A stretch of DNA of 64,000 nt. Origin: an uncultured Bacteroidales bacterium (GTDB lineage: Bacteria; Bacteroidota; Bacteroidia; Bacteroidales; P3). Made by a program: the position numbers and the translations under genes. Below are positions 1-8,282 of this stretch, piece by piece. Position 1 is the first letter of the stretch. Each line of letters opens with the position of its first letter. Under the pieces are notes generated by a model. It did no database searches. It saw only the letters and a program-made list of their open reading frames with translations, and was not told the origin of the DNA. Location: positions 1 through 64,000 of the forward strand of contig CALUMK010000006.1 in the NCBI GenBank assembly GCA_944321735.1. Direction: 5' to 3'.

Positions 1-441
1 AAGATTCTCCGCCTGATTGCCGCCGAGGACACGACCACTTACGACTGGGGCACGGCCACCTCCTTTGCCGTTTCCGGACTGCTGCCTGAAACCGAGTACA
101 TTGCCGAAATACGCGCCGTCTGCGCGCCCGGCGATTCCAGCGACTGGGGGGCTACAACCACTTTCACGACCGAGAAAGCCCCTTGTCCTACGCCTACCTG
201 GCTCGGTGTGCGCGACATCACCTACGATTCGGCCGGGTTCGTCACTTTCAGCCCCGAATCCAAGATTCTCCGCCTGATTGCCGCCGAGGACACGACCACT
301 TACGACTGGGGCACGGCCACCTCCTTTGCCGTTTCCGGGCTGCTGCCTGAAACCGAGTACATTGCCGAAATACGCGCTGTCTGCGCGCCCGGCGATTCCA
401 GCGACTGGGGGGCTGCCACCACCTTCACGACCGAGGAAGCC
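1..441 (+). repeat. Tandem 261-bp repeat inside the fibronectin-III coding region
   Basis: Bases 1-180 reappear at 262-441 with only a handful of differences, mostly silent (gga/ggg and gcc/gct, with a few changes near the module end). The period is 261 bp, or 87 codons, so copy-number change would stay in frame. The array begins before the window, so the number of copies is unknown. Confidence 0.92.
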
Positions 442-966
442 CCTGTTGTGCCCATCTGCGGAATCCCTTCGCAACTGGAATCGCAATGCGACTCGCTTTC
501 GGCCGAACTGCAATGGATTCCAGGGGAAAACAACATTGCTTTCAACTTGATTTACAAATTGGAAGAAAACCAAACCTATGATACCTTGTCAACGGTGGAT
601 TCCTATACCGCACTTATAGGATTGGCACCTGGCTCCTATAGATGGACCGTGCGAGGACTCTGCAATAACGACACCAGCGATTTCGCCGAAGAAGTCGGAT
701 TCGATATCGAGCAGCTTGCCAATCAAACAAGGCAGACATTCGGACTGAACTGTTTCATGCAAGAAGGCAGGTTGCACATCCTGAACCCAGGAAATATCCT
801 GATAAAACGAGTTCAGATATTCAACAGCATAGGACAATGCCTGTCGACCATGGAAACGCAAACGTCCCTGGATATGCAAATCGAATTCCCAATCCAACAC
901 CAAGTCTTGTTGGTTCTCGTCTTGACCGACCGAGGAAGGGTCGCTTTCAAGATTTATGCCCGTTAA
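1..966 (+). CDS. Fibronectin type III repeat surface protein with T9SS-like C-terminus (5' partial)
   Basis: The reading frame is open from base 1, so the start lies outside the window; the stop is TAA at 964-966. The visible 321 residues hold two nearly identical fibronectin-III-like modules with a period of 87 residues, recognisable by the motifs TEYIAEIRAVCAPGDSS and DWGTATSFAVSGLLPE, then a more divergent third module (about residues 155-235). The last 80 or so residues resemble a type IX secretion sorting domain: beta-rich, with VQIFNSIGQCL and a basic end (FKIYAR). By family knowledge such proteins are exported by SprA and anchored or released at the cell surface; an adhesin role is inference. 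The next gene starts 26 bp downstream and is also a CTD protein, so the two are probably co-transcribed. The ligand is unknown. Confidence 0.8.
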   Translation, partial: KILRLIAAEDTTTYDWGTATSFAVSGLLPETEYIAEIRAVCAPGDSSDWGATTTFTTEKAPCPTPTWLGVRDITYDSAGFVTFSPESKILRLIAAEDTTTYDWGTATSFAVSGLLPETEYIAEIRAVCAPGDSSDWGAATTFTTEEAPVVPICGIPSQLESQCDSLSAELQWIPGENNIAFNLIYKLEENQTYDTLSTVDSYTALIGLAPGSYRWTVRGLCNNDTSDFAEEVGFDIEQLANQTRQTFGLNCFMQEGRLHILNPGNILIKRVQIFNSIGQCLSTMETQTSLDMQIEFPIQHQVLLVLVLTDRGRVAFKIYAR

Positions 967-992
967 ATAGTACGTTTCTAAATTCGAAAATC

Positions 993-3900
993 ATGCAAAA
1001 GATATTTTCCTTCATATTGTCTTTCTGCCTGTTTCCTGCTGGTGTCTTTGCCCAGCAGGAAACCCGGAATTGGCAAGAAGACATCCCCTATAAAGTATTC
1101 CAACGCGGGATTCATTCCATACGTACCTTGCCAGAACCCGCAACCACGCTGAATCCTGCAGGCCGGACCATCAAAAACGAACAAAAAGCCAAAATCACCT
1201 TGGATGTCCAAATGGATTGGGGTGATGGTTCCGGCTATCAGATTCTATTGGATTCCAACCATAATGCCTATGGCAACATTATTCCTGAAGACCGGTTTCT
1301 ACCCGTCTTGGGGAACGGGAACCTGCCGGACGATTTTTATGATGTATTCGAATATACGATACCGGAAAATGCAAATGGTAATCTGAACGACGGATATTGG
1401 GTGTCGGCTCCCGACAGAGTGACTATCGACATAGAACCCGGAGTGTATGACTATTGCGTGATTAATCCGAGTCCCGGCCAGATCGTCTATGTGGCATCCG
1501 GCGAAGATGCCGTAGGCAACGACATAGCCTTTCAAGCCGGATTGGAATATGTTTTTACCATCCAACGCAACGGGAATTACGATATATGCACACGGGAAGT
1601 GGTAGCGCCTGTCGAGATGGGCATACTCGACATCCTGTTGCCTGAAGACGGCTGGAACCTGGGAGAAGAAAGCGTGCGGGTCAAATTAGTCAACCGAGGA
1701 ACAGAGGATATCGCTTCATTCCAGATACGGTTGCATGTGGATGATCAAGCGCCCCTCCAGGAAACAGCCGACATGGTCATCCTTGCAGGAGACACCGCAG
1801 AATATACGCTACAAAAAAAAGCCGATTTGTCGGTAGCCGGACGGCACACTTTGAAAGTAGCCGTCGTTGCCGAACATGATGCAGACCCTCGGAACGATTC
1901 CATTGAAAAGATAGTTTATCATATAGAGGCTCAACCGACTCCATATGAATGCAATTTTGATCAGCCCGGAGATTTTGACCGATGGAACACCTTGGATTCC
2001 AATGCGGACGGAAAAACTTGGGAATGGGCGCAAGGCCGTGATGCCAATGGCAATTCCAAAGGCGGTTATGTATTGGTGAATTTTTCTCCCAAGGGCATAG
2101 AAACAGATGATTACCTGATTACGAAAGACCCTGTCATCCTTAAAGCCGGAAAAAACCATATCGCCTTCAAGTACACGGCTTATTCCTCGTCCTATCAGGA
2201 ATCCTTGGAAGTATTCTATGGAACAGAGAACGACATACGGCAAATGGAGAAGCTTTGGGAAGACACGCTTTTCAGTGCCGATCAGGACAATTGGCTATTC
2301 GAATCCGTAGAGTTCAGCCTGGCGGAAGAAAACGAATATTATTTTGCATTCCACGGATTCTCCAAGCCGGAACAATGGGCGGTCTTACTGGACAATATAG
2401 TCGTTGATACCGGATCGTATATCGGAGAACCGGATATTTGCGTGAACCAAGTAGTCCTGCCTTTGTCCGATTGCAGCCTCGCTCAGGAACGCATTGGCGC
2501 AAACCTGTCAAACAAAGGCACGCAGGATATCTCCCGATTCAGTTTGTCCTATCAAATAGGCAATGGCCCTGTCGTTTTCCAAGAATTCACCGATTCCTTG
2601 CCATCCGGCGGCGAAATAACCGTCTATTTTGATCAGGAAGCGGACTTGTCCGAGCCTGACAGCACCTATCAGGTAGCGGTGAGCGCGGAAATCATTCCTG
2701 CAGACGGGCAGACGGAAGAAAGCGTCCTGTTCAATAACCGCGCGGAAAGAGCCATATCGCATTTCTCCCCACACGAACTGCCATTCCATACCCTGTTTTC
2801 CGACAGCAGCCAGAGAACGGCATGGACATCGGAGGAAAGGGCATGGCTTTATGATGCCAGCACCGAAGCCATCGCCAACCAATCCTCCAAACCATTAGCA
2901 TCCCAATGCATCAACTTGGAAGAAGGGGCTGAATACAGCATTTCACTCAGATTCAAGGCAGGAACTCTCATGTGGGACGTTTTCCAGGCAACGGAAAATT
3001 TCAAGGTGATATATGGGTCTTCTGGTACGGATATGGAAAACTGGGATTCCCTGTTTCATTTCAAGGAAGCTTATACCGATGAGGAATTCGTTACGGAAAG
3101 CAAGGATTTCTTTGCGCCAGGCAGCGGGGAATACAGCTTTGCCATTGTTCCTGTCACAACGAATTACACGATACGGATACAGGACATCTCCATTGTGAAA
3201 ATCCAAGATTACGATATCGCTATCAATGCTTTCGATGCCGGTTTGGCAAGGATGGTTCCGGCTGTGCAAGTCAACACGAAATTCATGACATCCACGGTCG
3301 TGCAAAACAAGGGGTTGTATCCTGTCGACAGCGTAAGGGTCTTGATATCCCATTCAGGAACTCCTCTTATGGAAAGCCGTGTCGCTATGGGATCCATGGG
3401 AGAGCCTGACTCCTCCCTCTCCATTGAACTTCCTGTAAGCATGAACGGACTGAAAGCCGGAGACAGCTTGGTACTGACCGTTGAAGCTTCCATAATCGGT
3501 CATGAGAACCAAGATTACACGGATGACAACTCTATGCATCTCTGCACACTGCTGACCGACAGTATCATGGGCTATGACAAAGCAACAGCCGAATCGTACC
3601 TGTCCGGATTGGGCATTGGAGCAAGGACTCCGTTGAATCTGGGATTAGTGTACCATCTGAATGCTTCCGACACGCTGACAGGATTCGCTATCGGATGGGC
3701 AGAAGGCGACGACCAAGCAGTAGGCATCGCCGTATACCGATGGATTCCTGAAGAAAACCGCATGGGCGAATGCCTCTTCAGCGATACGGTCGACCGAGGG
3801 GTTCAAGCGGGAGAAAGGGCATACCTTATACCGGCTTTATACTTGGAAAACGGAGATTACATGTTCGAAGCCCAGCAATTGAGCCAAATCAATTTCGCCA

Positions 3901-4286
3901 TGATTTCAGACTTCTCGCCCGAAGGGTATTTCTATGTCACCAGCAATTCCCCCCTATCGATTCAAAGGAATCTAGGTTTTCCTGTTTTCCGTGCCATCTT
4001 TGGCAAAGCCACATCTGCTCCTGCATCCAATACAAAAGAAATACCGCCGTCGGAAAGGTCCATCTCCATATACCCGAATCCTGCCAAGGAAACGGTTCAC
4101 ATACAATTGGATGAGGGAAATCTATCGGAAATCCTGGTTTTCAACAGTCAAGGTCAGCTGCTGCGCCGTTGGTCAGGAAATGGAAAATCGGCCATTTTAA
4201 ATATAATAGACTTGAAGCCAGGTGTTTATATAATAAAAGCACTATCGGATGAAGGTATTTTCCATAGTAAATTCGTTAAGTTGTAG
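993..4286 (+). CDS. Large secreted adhesin-like protein with T9SS type A sorting domain
   Basis: 1097 residues. I chose the ATG at 993 because it gives a clean signal peptide (MQKIFSFILSFCLFPAGVFA, cleaved before QQ); the frame stays open upstream to 837 but that part overlaps the previous gene and lacks signal features. Middle regions resemble CARDB-like modules (paired phrases such as VRVKLVNRGTEDI and IGANLSNKGTQDI) and choice-of-anchor J or cleaved-adhesin modules (YECNFDQPGDFDRWNTLD and a following DDYLI). The C-terminus has the sorting-domain hallmarks SIYPNPAKE, a GQLLRRWSG turn, LKPGVYIIKA and terminal KFVKL. By family knowledge it is exported by type IX secretion and attached to the surface or released. 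No catalytic motif is visible. A sibling of the same build lies at 44584-48726. Confidence 0.85.
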   Translation: MQKIFSFILSFCLFPAGVFAQQETRNWQEDIPYKVFQRGIHSIRTLPEPATTLNPAGRTIKNEQKAKITLDVQMDWGDGSGYQILLDSNHNAYGNIIPEDRFLPVLGNGNLPDDFYDVFEYTIPENANGNLNDGYWVSAPDRVTIDIEPGVYDYCVINPSPGQIVYVASGEDAVGNDIAFQAGLEYVFTIQRNGNYDICTREVVAPVEMGILDILLPEDGWNLGEESVRVKLVNRGTEDIASFQIRLHVDDQAPLQETADMVILAGDTAEYTLQKKADLSVAGRHTLKVAVVAEHDADPRNDSIEKIVYHIEAQPTPYECNFDQPGDFDRWNTLDSNADGKTWEWAQGRDANGNSKGGYVLVNFSPKGIETDDYLITKDPVILKAGKNHIAFKYTAYSSSYQESLEVFYGTENDIRQMEKLWEDTLFSADQDNWLFESVEFSLAEENEYYFAFHGFSKPEQWAVLLDNIVVDTGSYIGEPDICVNQVVLPLSDCSLAQERIGANLSNKGTQDISRFSLSYQIGNGPVVFQEFTDSLPSGGEITVYFDQEADLSEPDSTYQVAVSAEIIPADGQTEESVLFNNRAERAISHFSPHELPFHTLFSDSSQRTAWTSEERAWLYDASTEAIANQSSKPLASQCINLEEGAEYSISLRFKAGTLMWDVFQATENFKVIYGSSGTDMENWDSLFHFKEAYTDEEFVTESKDFFAPGSGEYSFAIVPVTTNYTIRIQDISIVKIQDYDIAINAFDAGLARMVPAVQVNTKFMTSTVVQNKGLYPVDSVRVLISHSGTPLMESRVAMGSMGEPDSSLSIELPVSMNGLKAGDSLVLTVEASIIGHENQDYTDDNSMHLCTLLTDSIMGYDKATAESYLSGLGIGARTPLNLGLVYHLNASDTLTGFAIGWAEGDDQAVGIAVYRWIPEENRMGECLFSDTVDRGVQAGERAYLIPALYLENGDYMFEAQQLSQINFAMISDFSPEGYFYVTSNSPLSIQRNLGFPVFRAIFGKATSAPASNTKEIPPSERSISIYPNPAKETVHIQLDEGNLSEILVFNSQGQLLRRWSGNGKSAILNIIDLKPGVYIIKALSDEGIFHSKFVKL

Positions 4287-4372
4287 GAAGATTCCAATGT
4301 CCGTTTGAAACGGATGCCGGAAGAGAAAACCTTCATCGAGGTTTCCGTCAACAATTTTGATGGAAGATTCGG

Positions 4373-4410
4373 AAAATCGACCACATGGCGGTGCTACGTG
4401 GTCGATTTTT
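4373..4410. terminator. Bidirectional terminator between convergent genes
   Basis: A perfect 12-bp stem (aaaatcgaccac / gtggtcgatttt) with T tracts on both strands lies between the stop at 4286 (+) and the stop at 4414 (-). It should serve both genes. Confidence 0.85.
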
Positions 4411-4413
4411 CAC

Positions 4414-5643
4414 TTACGACCCAATGGAATCCACCGTGGCCAAGAAAGCGAACGAAGAAGGATTCAGGCCTACGTTGTGCAGGGCGAACTGCTGGCGACC
4501 TTCCCGGGAAAAGCAATACACGCTGCCGGAAATCATGTAATTATAGGCATCGCCGATATAAATCCGGTCCATGTTCGGATCATAGGCAATGGCGTAAGGT
4601 GTCTGAACCTTGGTCCCGTCTGTGATAAACTCGCCCGGCAGCAGCGTCTGCGTCCGCAAATCCATCACCCGGATCCAGGATTGTGAAGTATTATAGTCGT
4701 AATGATACAGATAAGCCGTGTCCCCGGCAATGCAGAAACTCAATACCGGAATATCGAAGACATGGTCCACGCTGAGGCTTTCGGGGTCGATGCGGTAAAA
4801 ATTGTAGCCTTCGCTCTTGCTTTCCTTCGCGGCTCTTTTGAGTTTTTCCGAACCAAGCCCGGCGCCTCCGGCCAAGCCTTTTTCCTTAAAATCGCCTCGC
4901 GCTGAAAAGCCGCCTTGCACCGACTTCTGGTTGAAGCCTTCATAATCCCCTCTCGTGCAGACATAGACGAAGCCTTGCGCGTCGGTTTCTATGGTATAGG
5001 GATTCCTCCCTACTTTTATCTTCTTGATTTCCTTGAACGAAGCCAAGTCCACCACCGAAACCGTGTTGTCGCAATCCGGGAAATCCAAGCCCCCCGAATT
5101 GCTGACAAACAAGTAATCTCCACAAACACAGATTCCATCCGGGTCCCGTCCCACTTCCGTCACCGCCTCCACTTCCAAAGTAGCGGTATCGATCCGGCAG
5201 ACCGTGTTGTCGAAATTGCAGACATAGGCTTTGCCGTCCGAAAACGCGATGTAACGGGGCTGGCGGCCTATCCCCTGCGCATCCACCAATGGAATCTGTT
5301 TGAGGGAAAGGGCGGTTCGGGCATCCGTCACTTCTATCAGGTTGGAACCGTTCATGACGATGTAAAGCTTGCTGCCGTAGATACCCATATCATTGCCGGT
5401 GTCGCCCAAGCCCCGGGCATTCTTCTCCCGGAAGACATCCCGCTTGCTTTCGCCGGTCTGCATTTCCCGGCTGTAGAGCGTGGAATTGTTCATGCCGTAC
5501 AAGCCTTCGCAAAGCACATACAGGCGGCTTGTGGTGGAACGGGCATCTCCCTCCGGATCATCGCCATTGGCCGGTTCGGGTGGTTTGCAGCTGCAAAACA
5601 AGGATAGCAAAACGCCCAAGAGGGCGACAAGACGGGTTCGCAT
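4414..5643 (-). CDS. Surface lipoprotein with YncE/DUF5074-type beta-propeller, probable BtuG-like B12-binding protein
   Basis: 409 residues. The N-terminus is a lipoprotein signal (VLLSLFCSC, lipid cysteine at about 17-19) followed by an acidic, glycine/aspartate-rich linker (PANGDDPEGDA), which suits surface export of lipoproteins in Bacteroidota. The rest has repeated propeller-blade phrases (LYIVMNGSNLIEV, AYVCNFDNTVCRID, DYLFVSNSGG, FVYVCTRG). Its neighbour downstream of the foldback is a BtuB-like TonB receptor. In Bacteroides, BtuG is a YncE-like propeller lipoprotein that caps BtuB and captures cobalamin; assigning that job here rests on fold and pairing, not on a B12-binding motif. 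Unlike many such loci, no cobalamin riboswitch was recognised. Another ligand for the pair is possible. Confidence 0.7.
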   Translation of the reverse strand: MRTRLVALLGVLLSLFCSCKPPEPANGDDPEGDARSTTSRLYVLCEGLYGMNNSTLYSREMQTGESKRDVFREKNARGLGDTGNDMGIYGSKLYIVMNGSNLIEVTDARTALSLKQIPLVDAQGIGRQPRYIAFSDGKAYVCNFDNTVCRIDTATLEVEAVTEVGRDPDGICVCGDYLFVSNSGGLDFPDCDNTVSVVDLASFKEIKKIKVGRNPYTIETDAQGFVYVCTRGDYEGFNQKSVQGGFSARGDFKEKGLAGGAGLGSEKLKRAAKESKSEGYNFYRIDPESLSVDHVFDIPVLSFCIAGDTAYLYHYDYNTSQSWIRVMDLRTQTLLPGEFITDGTKVQTPYAIAYDPNMDRIYIGDAYNYMISGSVYCFSREGRQQFALHNVGLNPSSFAFLATVDSIGS

Positions 5644-5660
5644 TGTAAACTATTTAAAAA

Positions 5661-5682
5661 CAACCATCCTGAAGGATGGTTG
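5661..5682 (-). terminator. Terminator-like hairpin in the leader of the propeller lipoprotein gene
   Basis: On the minus strand a 9-bp perfect stem (caaccatcc / ggatggttg, loop ttca) is followed directly by TTTTT at 5660-5656, about 17 nt before the start codon at 5643. A -7-like box lies upstream at 5709-5716, so the hairpin would fall inside a leader of roughly 60 nt. It could be an attenuator or simply the end of transcripts coming from upstream. Confidence 0.6.
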
Positions 5683-5708
5683 GACTACAGTAAAACTAAC
5701 AAATGTAA

Positions 5709-5716
5709 CAAAAGTA
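5709..5716 (-). promoter_or_regulatory. Bacteroidota -7 promoter box for the propeller lipoprotein gene
   Basis: TACTTTTG on the minus strand matches the TAnnTTTG -7 element of the Bacteroidota primary sigma factor. It would give a transcription start about 60 nt before the start codon at 5643. I did not identify a convincing -33 element. Confidence 0.5.
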
Positions 5717-5741
5717 AAGCGCACAGACAACAACTTGCTTG

Positions 5742-5938
5742 AACCCAAATCGGTCATTAGACATTGGGGAGATTGCCCGCTTGTGTCATGCAGCATGCTT
5801 CTCGCCTAGCCGAAGGCGTAGCGGGCTACGTCGAGGCGTAGCGAGAAACAGGATGCGGACAGAAGCGGGCAAGATGCCCGAAAGCCTCATTTCCCCAATC
5901 AGAAACGGACACGGCGTGTCTAATGACCGATTTGGGTT
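5742..5938. repeat. Nested foldback element with 22-bp terminal inverted repeats
   Basis: The ends are perfect inverted repeats: aacccaaatcggtcattaga plus ca at 5742-5763, and its reverse complement at 5917-5938. Nested inside are further complementary arms: attgggga 5763-5770 with tccccaat 5892-5899, and tgcccgcttgtgtc 5774-5787 with a one-mismatch partner at 5858-5871. The core carries short direct repeats of ggcgtagcg. It fills most of the 457-bp gap between the B12-type receptor and lipoprotein genes. Solo copies of the end motif occur at 41891-41908 and 44498-44517. No transposase gene is present. Bases 5939-6064 hold nothing I recognise. Confidence 0.85.
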
Positions 5939-6064
5939 GAATGCAAACGCAGGAAAAAGATTCTTTGCTCTTGGTGATGTACAACCCTATTATGGACAGG
6001 CTGTTGAATTCAAAATCGCCTTGATAGGCTATGACAAGGAGGACTGACTGGTACAATCATGGAT

Positions 6065-6095
6065 GGAAAACGCCCCGCAGGGTCTTGCGCTGCGG
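6065..6095 (-). terminator. Probable terminator after the BtuB-like receptor gene
   Basis: Just past the stop at 6101, the minus strand has ccgcag / ctgcgg arms (6090-6095 and 6075-6080) followed by a short T-rich stretch (gcgttttcc). The stem is short, so this is moderately supported. Confidence 0.5.
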
Positions 6096-6100
6096 AGAGC

Positions 6101-8128
6101 TTAGAACCGGCATTTCAGATGCACCCGGTAGTTGGAGCCCGGCATCGGGTAGTTCTTCACGATATCGTAGCGCTCGTTGGTGAAATTGAGCCAGTCCAGA
6201 CCGATTTCCCATTCGGTTTTCCAAGTCTGGAAACGTACATCCAGACCCAGGCTGTGCTCTACATAGGCAGCCAGCAGATTCTCCGGGATATTCTGATTCA
6301 AAGCATAGCGTTCCCCGCTGAAAACCGCCCGGTAGGAAAGCGTGACATAGGGCATCGCAAGGCTGAGCTGGGCCGAGCCGGAATGCACCGGCGTATAGGC
6401 AATTTGATGATTGTAGGTAGGGCCGTCCGGGTCGGTCTTGTCCAGAGCGTACTGGAAAGTGTAGGAAGCCTGCATGTCCCAGCCGAAACGCGAGGCATGC
6501 CCGCTCCTGCCCAAACGGCTTCCAAGACGCAGCACCGCATCCAGGCCGGTAATCTCCACCTTGTCCACATTCATCATGCTCCAGATGAAAAGATTAGTGG
6601 TCGGATAGGCCACAATCTTGTCCTTGACCCAGTTCCGGTAGAAGTCGCCCGAAATTTCCCAATGCCAGATCCGGTCTTGTCCGGGCAGCACGTAAGTAAT
6701 GCCGGCATCTATTTGGGAAGCCTGCTCGGGCCGCAGCCCGGTGTTCCCTACCCGGCTATAGTACAGGTCGTTGAACGTGGGCATACGGAAGATGTCCTTG
6801 TAGTAAACCCGGAGCGAGAGCGAACGCTTCCCCAGCGGGAAGACGGCTATCGAGACGAACGGGCTTATCCGGAACTTGTCCTCGGGCTGCGGCCCTGTCC
6901 GAACCCTGTCTAAAAAGGCCGATGCCAAGCCGTTGGCCATCGCTTCCACGTACTTGTGGGTGTATTTTGCCGCCACGTTGAACCAGAGCGAAGTGCGCCA
7001 AGGGGTAGCAAAACCATCCTCGTTGGAACGCAGGAAGCCGAAAGCCGCATCCAAAGCCCCGCTCAGGCACAACCCCTTGACAGGCGTCAGGTACTGGGTC
7101 ACGGAACTCAAATAGGCTTCCTGCTGCCAGTAGCGGTCGTCCACCGGCAAGGATGCCAGGCTCTCCGGGTCTTGGAACCGGTTGTAGGAAAAATTGTATT
7201 TGACCGCATTGCGCTGGATTACCGAAGGGGAAATCTGCCAGGTATGCTTCAGGACACCAAAGAAAGCCTGATCCTCCAAACGCTGGGCCGATGGCTTGTA
7301 ATAATAAATCACCGCGCCCGGCAAACCCCGCTCGCTGCCGTAATAGACCATTTTGAAGTCGAGGCGGTGCTTGCCGGATGGCAGGAAATTCAGGTTGAAC
7401 TCCGCATTGCCCGACTGCACGTCCGAATTTTCCCGTTTGAGCCTTTCCGTGCTGCCACCCAAATCGACTTCGAAAGGGTAATTCCCATAAACGTAATCGT
7501 AGCGTAAAGCCGCGCTGACGCCCAAACGAGGACTCAGTTTCTTCCGGAAAGCGAAAGAGGGCGAAAGCAGGCCGAACGAACCGAACGAGAACCCGGCTTG
7601 GAACGGGCTGAGGCTATCGAAATCGGGCAGCGAATACGACTCCATTTCCAGAAGCGCCGCCGAAGCAAAGTTCCGGGCCGGTTGGAAGATGGACGGGCTT
7701 TGGCCATTGTACAGGCTCATCCGCTTGACTTGGTCCAAATAGACCTTGCTCAGGTCTATCTGCCCGTTCTGGGCATCGGAAAGCAATATCCCGTCGTAAG
7801 AGACGGCGGTATGCGCGGCCCCCAACGAGCGGACCGAAACGGTCTTCATTCCTCCCACCCCGCCGTAATCCTTGACATTGACCCCGGCAAACTGCTTCAA
7901 GGCTTCGGCCGCCTGCTGGGGATGGAACTTCTGCAAGTCGGCCGCCTGCAAGGTTTGCACCGAAGTCAAAAGATTCTCCACCCGGCCAAGCTGTCTCCTT
8001 GCCCGCACTTCCACCGGATGCAGATGCTGCACGCTGTCCAAGGGGCTTTGGGCAGAAATCGGAATCGAAACGCCCCCCATGGCAAGCAAAAGCGAAATGC
8101 AGCGGAAAGACTTAAGGACAGGAAACAT
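6101..8128 (-). CDS. TonB-dependent receptor, BtuB-like (probable cobalamin uptake)
   Basis: 675 residues from the ATG at 8128, which yields a signal peptide (MFPVLKSFRCISLLLAMGG, ending near SIPISAQ). The longer frame to 8269 is rejected because its extra 47 codons run through a palindromic intergenic repeat. After a short TonB-box-like region the plug domain follows (about residues 35-150: LQAADLQKFHPQQAAEALKQ, VSVRSLGAAHTAVSYDGI), then a large beta-barrel ending in a terminal aromatic (CRF), as usual for BAM substrates. There is no N-terminal carboxypeptidase-regulatory extension, unlike SusC-type receptors, which fits the BtuB class. It transports a ligand across the outer membrane using TonB energy. 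Pairing with the propeller lipoprotein at 4414 suggests cobalamin, by inference. Confidence 0.75.
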   Translation of the reverse strand: MFPVLKSFRCISLLLAMGGVSIPISAQSPLDSVQHLHPVEVRARRQLGRVENLLTSVQTLQAADLQKFHPQQAAEALKQFAGVNVKDYGGVGGMKTVSVRSLGAAHTAVSYDGILLSDAQNGQIDLSKVYLDQVKRMSLYNGQSPSIFQPARNFASAALLEMESYSLPDFDSLSPFQAGFSFGSFGLLSPSFAFRKKLSPRLGVSAALRYDYVYGNYPFEVDLGGSTERLKRENSDVQSGNAEFNLNFLPSGKHRLDFKMVYYGSERGLPGAVIYYYKPSAQRLEDQAFFGVLKHTWQISPSVIQRNAVKYNFSYNRFQDPESLASLPVDDRYWQQEAYLSSVTQYLTPVKGLCLSGALDAAFGFLRSNEDGFATPWRTSLWFNVAAKYTHKYVEAMANGLASAFLDRVRTGPQPEDKFRISPFVSIAVFPLGKRSLSLRVYYKDIFRMPTFNDLYYSRVGNTGLRPEQASQIDAGITYVLPGQDRIWHWEISGDFYRNWVKDKIVAYPTTNLFIWSMMNVDKVEITGLDAVLRLGSRLGRSGHASRFGWDMQASYTFQYALDKTDPDGPTYNHQIAYTPVHSGSAQLSLAMPYVTLSYRAVFSGERYALNQNIPENLLAAYVEHSLGLDVRFQTWKTEWEIGLDWLNFTNERYDIVKNYPMPGSNYRVHLKCRF

Positions 8129-8151
8129 TATGCTTTCTTGAAGATTATTCA

Positions 8152-8277
8152 GACGGCGTGTCAGAACGGGACTGGTGCAAGGTGCCAAGGTCGAGGCGGA
8201 TGGAAACGTACCCTTGCACGTGACCGAGGCCGAGACCCGATGGCAACGAAGCTGATGCCTCGTCATCACACGCCGTC
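8152..8277 (-). repeat. Palindromic intergenic repeat, copy A
   Basis: On the minus strand the element is bounded by gacggcgtgt and acacgccgtc (8277-8268 and 8161-8152). Its core contains the family signature TCGGTCACGTnC, four variable bases, then GTACG. The same core, with unrelated but again self-complementary ends, occurs at 38933-39059 and 39408-39536. This copy lies between the sprA stop and the BtuB-like start. Confidence 0.82.
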
Positions 8278-8282
8278 ATGGT

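Noticed and set aside
837-992. Upstream extension of the 993-4286 gene
   Set aside because: It would overlap the end of the previous gene by 130 bp and bury the signal peptide 52 residues in.
4305-4686. Small plus-strand frames after the first secreted protein
   Set aside because: They cross the bidirectional terminator and the 3' end of the minus-strand lipoprotein gene.
5644-6100. Possible cobalamin riboswitch in the BtuB/BtuG gap
   Set aside because: The region folds as a nested palindrome, and I found no B12-box-like element in the right order; a covariance search would be decisive.
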